DNA of 64,000 nt, taken from Bacillota bacterium. GTDB taxonomy: Bacteria; Bacillota; Clostridia; DSM-8532. Numbering within the stretch: position 1 is the first letter of the stretch; each line of letters begins with the position of its first letter. A program made the position numbers and the translations under genes. The stretch is from assembly GCA_023415205.1 (NCBI GenBank), contig JAEZLR010000045.1, forward strand, positions 186,001 through 250,000, read 5' to 3'. Shown here piece by piece: positions 60,959 through 64,000 of this stretch. The notes below the pieces were generated by a model. That model made no database searches and had not been told where the DNA came from. It worked only from the letters and a program-made list of their open reading frames with translations.

Positions 60959-63562
60959 ATGAGTGCGAAGCTTAAAAACCTGACCGTTAACCCCTGTAAA
61001 ATGTGTATGCCCATGGGCGCCGTTCATGCGTTCTACGGTATCGCCCGATGCATGACCCTGCTTCACGGCTCCCAGGGCTGCAGTACCTATATTCGGCGGC
61101 ATATGGCCACTCACTATAACGAGCCGGTGGATATCGCTTCCTCAGCCCTGACGGAGGAAGGAACCGTCTATGGCGGGGAAAAGAACCTTATCAAAGGTAT
61201 TCATAACCTGAGTCAAATGTATGCGCCCGATGTCATAGGCATAGCAACCACCTGCCTTTCGGAGACCATCGGAGAGGATATAGGAGCGATCATAAAAAAA
61301 TATCATACTCAATACCCCGAAAGTAAAGTCAAGCTCATTCCAGTAGCCTCGGGAGGGTATATGGGGTCCCAGTTCGAGGGCTTTTACCGGACTCTTTACA
61401 GCCTTGTTCAGCAGGTTGAAATGGACAGGGAGAAGCATGATGGTATCAATATCATCACCGGTATGATCAGCCCTTCCGACGTTCGGACACTCAAAGACAT
61501 TCTTTCGCTTTTTCCACTAGAGTATATTCTTTTACCCGATGCCTCGGAAAATCTGGATGGAGGGTATGAGGCGGACTATCGCCGACTTCCGGAAAACGGA
61601 ACCACGCTTACGCAAATCGCCAGGATGGGAGGGTCAAAACTGACCTTGGAGCTCACCCTTTTCAATGAGCCCTCTTTTTCTCCCGGTGAGTACCTGAAAG
61701 AGACCTATGGCGTACCCTTGGTACGCTTGAGCCCTCCTGTGGGCTTAAGGGATACGGATGCTTTTATCAATCTCTTGTCTGAAATCAGTGGAAGCCCCAT
61801 GCCTGAAAGGCTTAAGAGCGAGAGAAGCAGATATCTTGATGCCATGATCGATTCTCATAAATACAATGCCGAGGGCCGTGCCGTGATTTTCGGGGAGCCC
61901 GATTTTGTTTACTCCATGGGCCGGCTATGCTGTGAAAATGGGCTTCTCCCTGTCATAAGCGCAACAGGGACCTCTTGTGCAAGGCTTAAGGAGCTTCTTA
62001 ACGATGAGGTTAGCAAGGTTGCCAAGGCGCTTTTGGTTGAGGAGTTTACCCTGCTGGATGAAGCGGATTTTGAGCTGATAGAGGCCTTGGCCCTCAAGCT
62101 TAAAGCCAATTTACTCATAGGCAGCTCCGATGGCAGGCGTGTGGAGGAAAAACAGGGCATTCCCTTGGTGCGATGCGCCTTCCCGATTCATGACAGGGTA
62201 GGAGGCCAGAGAATAGCCACCATGGGATACTCAGGCTCTCTGAGGGTGCTGGACGCCTTCACCAATACGCTATTGCAGATTAAAGAAGGAAGCTTCAGAA
62301 AGGTGCTTTACCACACCTACCACAAGGATGAGAAACCGACCCATCCACCACCCCCCGACAGCCATCCTTGCTTTAGCTGCACAGGTGCCCACAAAAATGC
62401 CCGTATTCATTTACCGGTGGCACCTCACTGCAATATCCAATGCAAATACTGTGTTCGAAAATTTGATTGTCCCAATGAAAGCCGACCCGGGGTGACCACA
62501 GAGATTCTTTCGCCCCAGGAAGCTGTACAGCGCTTTCTTGAGGTTAAGCAAAAGCTGGGTAATCTCACGGTTGTCGGTATAGCCGGGCCCGGGGATGCGC
62601 TGGCGGATTTTGAAAAGACCAGAGAAACCCTTCGCCTCATACGGGAAAAAGACCCGGACATTACCTTCTGCCTTTCCACCAATGGCCTGGCGCTTCCCCA
62701 ATACGTGGAGGACCTAGTGACTCTGGGAGTAACCCATGTGACCATCACTATAAACGCCGTAGATGTGGAAGTGGCATCAAGGATTTATTCTCATATAGAC
62801 CTTATGGGGATGCGCTTCTCAGGTATGGCGGCAGCGGCGATGCTTGTTTCCAACCAACTCTTAGGGCTTAAGCTTCTGGCATCACGAGGCGTGATTTGCA
62901 AGGTCAATTGCGTGGTGCTCCAAGGGATCAACGACCATCATATTGAAGCTGTCGTTGAGAAGGTCAAGAGTCTGGGGGCGAGCATCACCAACATCATGCA
63001 GATGATACCCGTCAAGGGAAGTGCTTTTGAGCACCTTGACATGTTAAGCGCCAAAGCCATCAACGAAATAAGGAAGAGATGTGAACGGATACTGCCCCAA
63101 ATGTACCATTGCAAGCAATGCCGGGCCGACGCCATAGGCCTCTTAGGAGAGGATCGATCCTTGGAATTCTATGGAGCAAAGCAGGGCGACAAGGCCCCCA
63201 AACAGAAAAGGGGGATGAGGTTTGCCATAGCTTCAAAAAGTGGGCTTTTGGTGGATCAGCATTTTGGTAAGGTGGATGACTTCTTAATCTATGAGTATTA
63301 CGAGGGCCGGGTGTCCTACATCGAAAGACGCGATATCACCCGATACTGTATGGGAGCCGAAGCCTGTGATTCACAGGAGGAGAAAATGACCCGGATGATA
63401 AGCGCCTTGGAGGATTGTGAAGGAGTTATTGCCTTGCGCATAGGGGTCTCTCCCCAAAAGAAGCTGGAGGAGAAAGGGATCCATACCTATACCACCTACG
63501 ATCGTATTGAAGAGGCCATTAGAAAAATAGCCAGAGAACTGGCTGGTGAGGAGGCGGTTTAA
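60959..63562 (+). CDS. nifN-B: Fused NifN-NifB cofactor assembly protein
   Basis: An 867-residue fusion. Residues about 1-450 are NifN (NPCKMCMPMGAVHAF, GSQGCSTYIRRH, TTCLSETIGEDIG). Residues about 475-740 are the NifB radical SAM domain with HCNIQCKYC (the CxxxCxxC cluster ligands, about 491-498). Residues about 750-860 are a NifX/NafY-type cofactor-binding domain (AIASKSGLLVDQHFGKVDDF). NifB makes the 8Fe-9S-C precursor, which can pass directly to the attached NifEN scaffold. The fusion is known from C. pasteurianum and relatives. The SD GAGGTG lies in the end of nifE. Confidence 0.95.
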   Translation: MSAKLKNLTVNPCKMCMPMGAVHAFYGIARCMTLLHGSQGCSTYIRRHMATHYNEPVDIASSALTEEGTVYGGEKNLIKGIHNLSQMYAPDVIGIATTCLSETIGEDIGAIIKKYHTQYPESKVKLIPVASGGYMGSQFEGFYRTLYSLVQQVEMDREKHDGINIITGMISPSDVRTLKDILSLFPLEYILLPDASENLDGGYEADYRRLPENGTTLTQIARMGGSKLTLELTLFNEPSFSPGEYLKETYGVPLVRLSPPVGLRDTDAFINLLSEISGSPMPERLKSERSRYLDAMIDSHKYNAEGRAVIFGEPDFVYSMGRLCCENGLLPVISATGTSCARLKELLNDEVSKVAKALLVEEFTLLDEADFELIEALALKLKANLLIGSSDGRRVEEKQGIPLVRCAFPIHDRVGGQRIATMGYSGSLRVLDAFTNTLLQIKEGSFRKVLYHTYHKDEKPTHPPPPDSHPCFSCTGAHKNARIHLPVAPHCNIQCKYCVRKFDCPNESRPGVTTEILSPQEAVQRFLEVKQKLGNLTVVGIAGPGDALADFEKTRETLRLIREKDPDITFCLSTNGLALPQYVEDLVTLGVTHVTITINAVDVEVASRIYSHIDLMGMRFSGMAAAAMLVSNQLLGLKLLASRGVICKVNCVVLQGINDHHIEAVVEKVKSLGASITNIMQMIPVKGSAFEHLDMLSAKAINEIRKRCERILPQMYHCKQCRADAIGLLGEDRSLEFYGAKQGDKAPKQKRGMRFAIASKSGLLVDQHFGKVDDFLIYEYYEGRVSYIERRDITRYCMGAEACDSQEEKMTRMISALEDCEGVIALRIGVSPQKKLEEKGIHTYTTYDRIEEAIRKIARELAGEEAV

Positions 63563-63871
63563 ATGGTACAGCCAAAGTATCATGTGTTTATTTGTGTCAG
63601 CTGCAGGGTCAATGGCACACAAAAGGGGTTTTGCCACAGCAAGGAAGCTGTCCCTATTGTTCAGAAATTCATGGAGGAAATAGAGGACAGAGACCTTTCA
63701 TCAGAGGTCATGGTCACTGTTACAGGCTGTTTCGGTATTTGTGACAAGGGGCCCATCGTCGTCATCTATCCCGAGGGGACTTGGTATAGAAACGTCTCTG
63801 TGAAGGATGTTCCAGAAATTGTAAGCAGCCATCTTGAAGGAGGCATAAAGCTTAATCGCCTTCTCATATAA
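63563..63871 (+). CDS. [2Fe-2S] ferredoxin, thioredoxin-like fold
   Basis: A 102-residue protein very like the C. pasteurianum [2Fe-2S] ferredoxin: FICVSCRVNGTQKGFC holds Cys11, Cys14 and Cys24, and VTVTGCFGICDKGP holds Cys56 and Cys60. C. pasteurianum 2FeFd is known to interact with the nitrogenase MoFe protein, and its placement directly after nifN-B fits an accessory redox role in nitrogen fixation. Its ATG follows the preceding stop directly. Confidence 0.93.
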   Translation: MVQPKYHVFICVSCRVNGTQKGFCHSKEAVPIVQKFMEEIEDRDLSSEVMVTVTGCFGICDKGPIVVIYPEGTWYRNVSVKDVPEIVSSHLEGGIKLNRLLI

Positions 63872-63900
63872 AAAAGCTATGGTGAGAAGGAGTGAGGCCA

Positions 63901-64000
63901 TTGATCCGACTGATTGACAGGACACTTTCAACCTTGGAGTATAGCCATGGAGCGATCTCGGGGAATAAACTGTCTGAATTAGTGAGCCTTTTGTCCAGTG
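63901..64000 (+). CDS. Start of a probable homocitrate-synthase-like gene (partial)
   Basis: An open frame from TTG 63901 with AGAAGGAG at 63884-63891 runs to the window edge (33 codons). It begins IRLIDRTLSTLEYSHG; the IDRTL is similar to the D(T/R)TLRDGEQ start of NifV/LeuA enzymes, but the RDGEQ part is absent. nifV genes follow nifN-B in clostridial clusters, which supports the guess. The identity is uncertain because only the N-terminus is visible. Confidence 0.45.
   Translation, partial: MIRLIDRTLSTLEYSHGAISGNKLSELVSLLSS

Noticed and set aside
1..64000. tRNA genes, rRNA genes, CRISPR arrays, insertion sequences
   Set aside because: Reading by eye showed no repeat arrays, no transposase-like proteins and no obvious tRNA cloverleaf; a dedicated scan could still find a tRNA I missed.

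Overview
The window looks like a chromosome segment of an anaerobic, endospore-forming Firmicute of the class Clostridia, with moderate GC. The evidence is a clostridial nif cluster (nifH-nifI1-nifI2-nifD-nifK-nifE and a fused nifN-B, plus a [2Fe-2S] ferredoxin like that of Clostridium pasteurianum), spore photoproduct lyase, the Gram-positive MurT/GatD pair, Cys-type sulfatases of the kind matured by radical-SAM enzymes in anaerobes, and strong AGGAGG ribosome binding sites. I saw no rRNA, tRNA, CRISPR array, transposase or prophage gene.

Layout. 1-5 kb: housekeeping genes (ECF vitamin transporter S component, HD hydrolase, small membrane protein, asnS, splB). 5-13 kb: a LacI-regulated sugar operon (solute-binding lipoprotein, two permeases, class II aldolase, L-fucose-isomerase-like enzyme, SIS-domain isomerase). 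13-17 kb: a NarL-type two-component pair and a ROK regulator on the minus strand. 17-25 kb: sulfatase operon (sulfatase, second sugar ABC importer, two more sulfatases). 25-29 kb: divergent nagA-like and aldolase genes, then a chromate-transporter-family protein. 29-34 kb: minus-strand operon of a CehA/PHP-type protein, a histidine kinase and a sulfatase. 34-37 kb: a sulfonate/taurine-type ABC importer. 37-42 kb: sulfatase remnant, response regulator, PGI-like enzyme, sulfatase, manA. 42-48.5 kb: nagB-like gene and LacI regulator (minus), then PFK-like, TIM-like, LarA-like and aldose-epimerase genes. 48.5-54.7 kb: gatD, murT, a CheY-like protein, polA, coaE. 55-64 kb: the nif cluster, cut by the window edge.

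The block from 5 to 48.5 kb reads as one accessory catabolic island for imported, probably sulfated, sugars. It has three ABC importers, five intact cytoplasmic-looking sulfatases and a near-complete upper-glycolysis/amino-sugar enzyme set (NagA-, NagB-, PGI-, PFK-, aldolase- and TIM-like). It has no PTS, hexokinase, glycoside hydrolase or polysaccharide lyase.

The most unusual signal is that several of these sugar-phosphate enzymes keep their catalytic residues but have lost the residues that normally grip the substrate phosphate: PGI-like SKSGTTTE to AKNFETLE, NagA-like HREPG to HQHAPA, NagB-like TGGTP to VGPVG, SIS SxSGxT to TRKSYT, and TIM-like GGS and VGGAS. This points to a parallel pathway on a sugar that carries no 6-phosphate, perhaps a sulfo or sulfated one. 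A CAAACGTTTG operator, present in pairs 67-69 bp apart at two divergent promoter regions and singly at a third, suggests that one LacI regulator (the minus-strand gene near 43 kb) ties the island together.

All comparisons with family motifs were made from memory and by eye, without alignments or searches.
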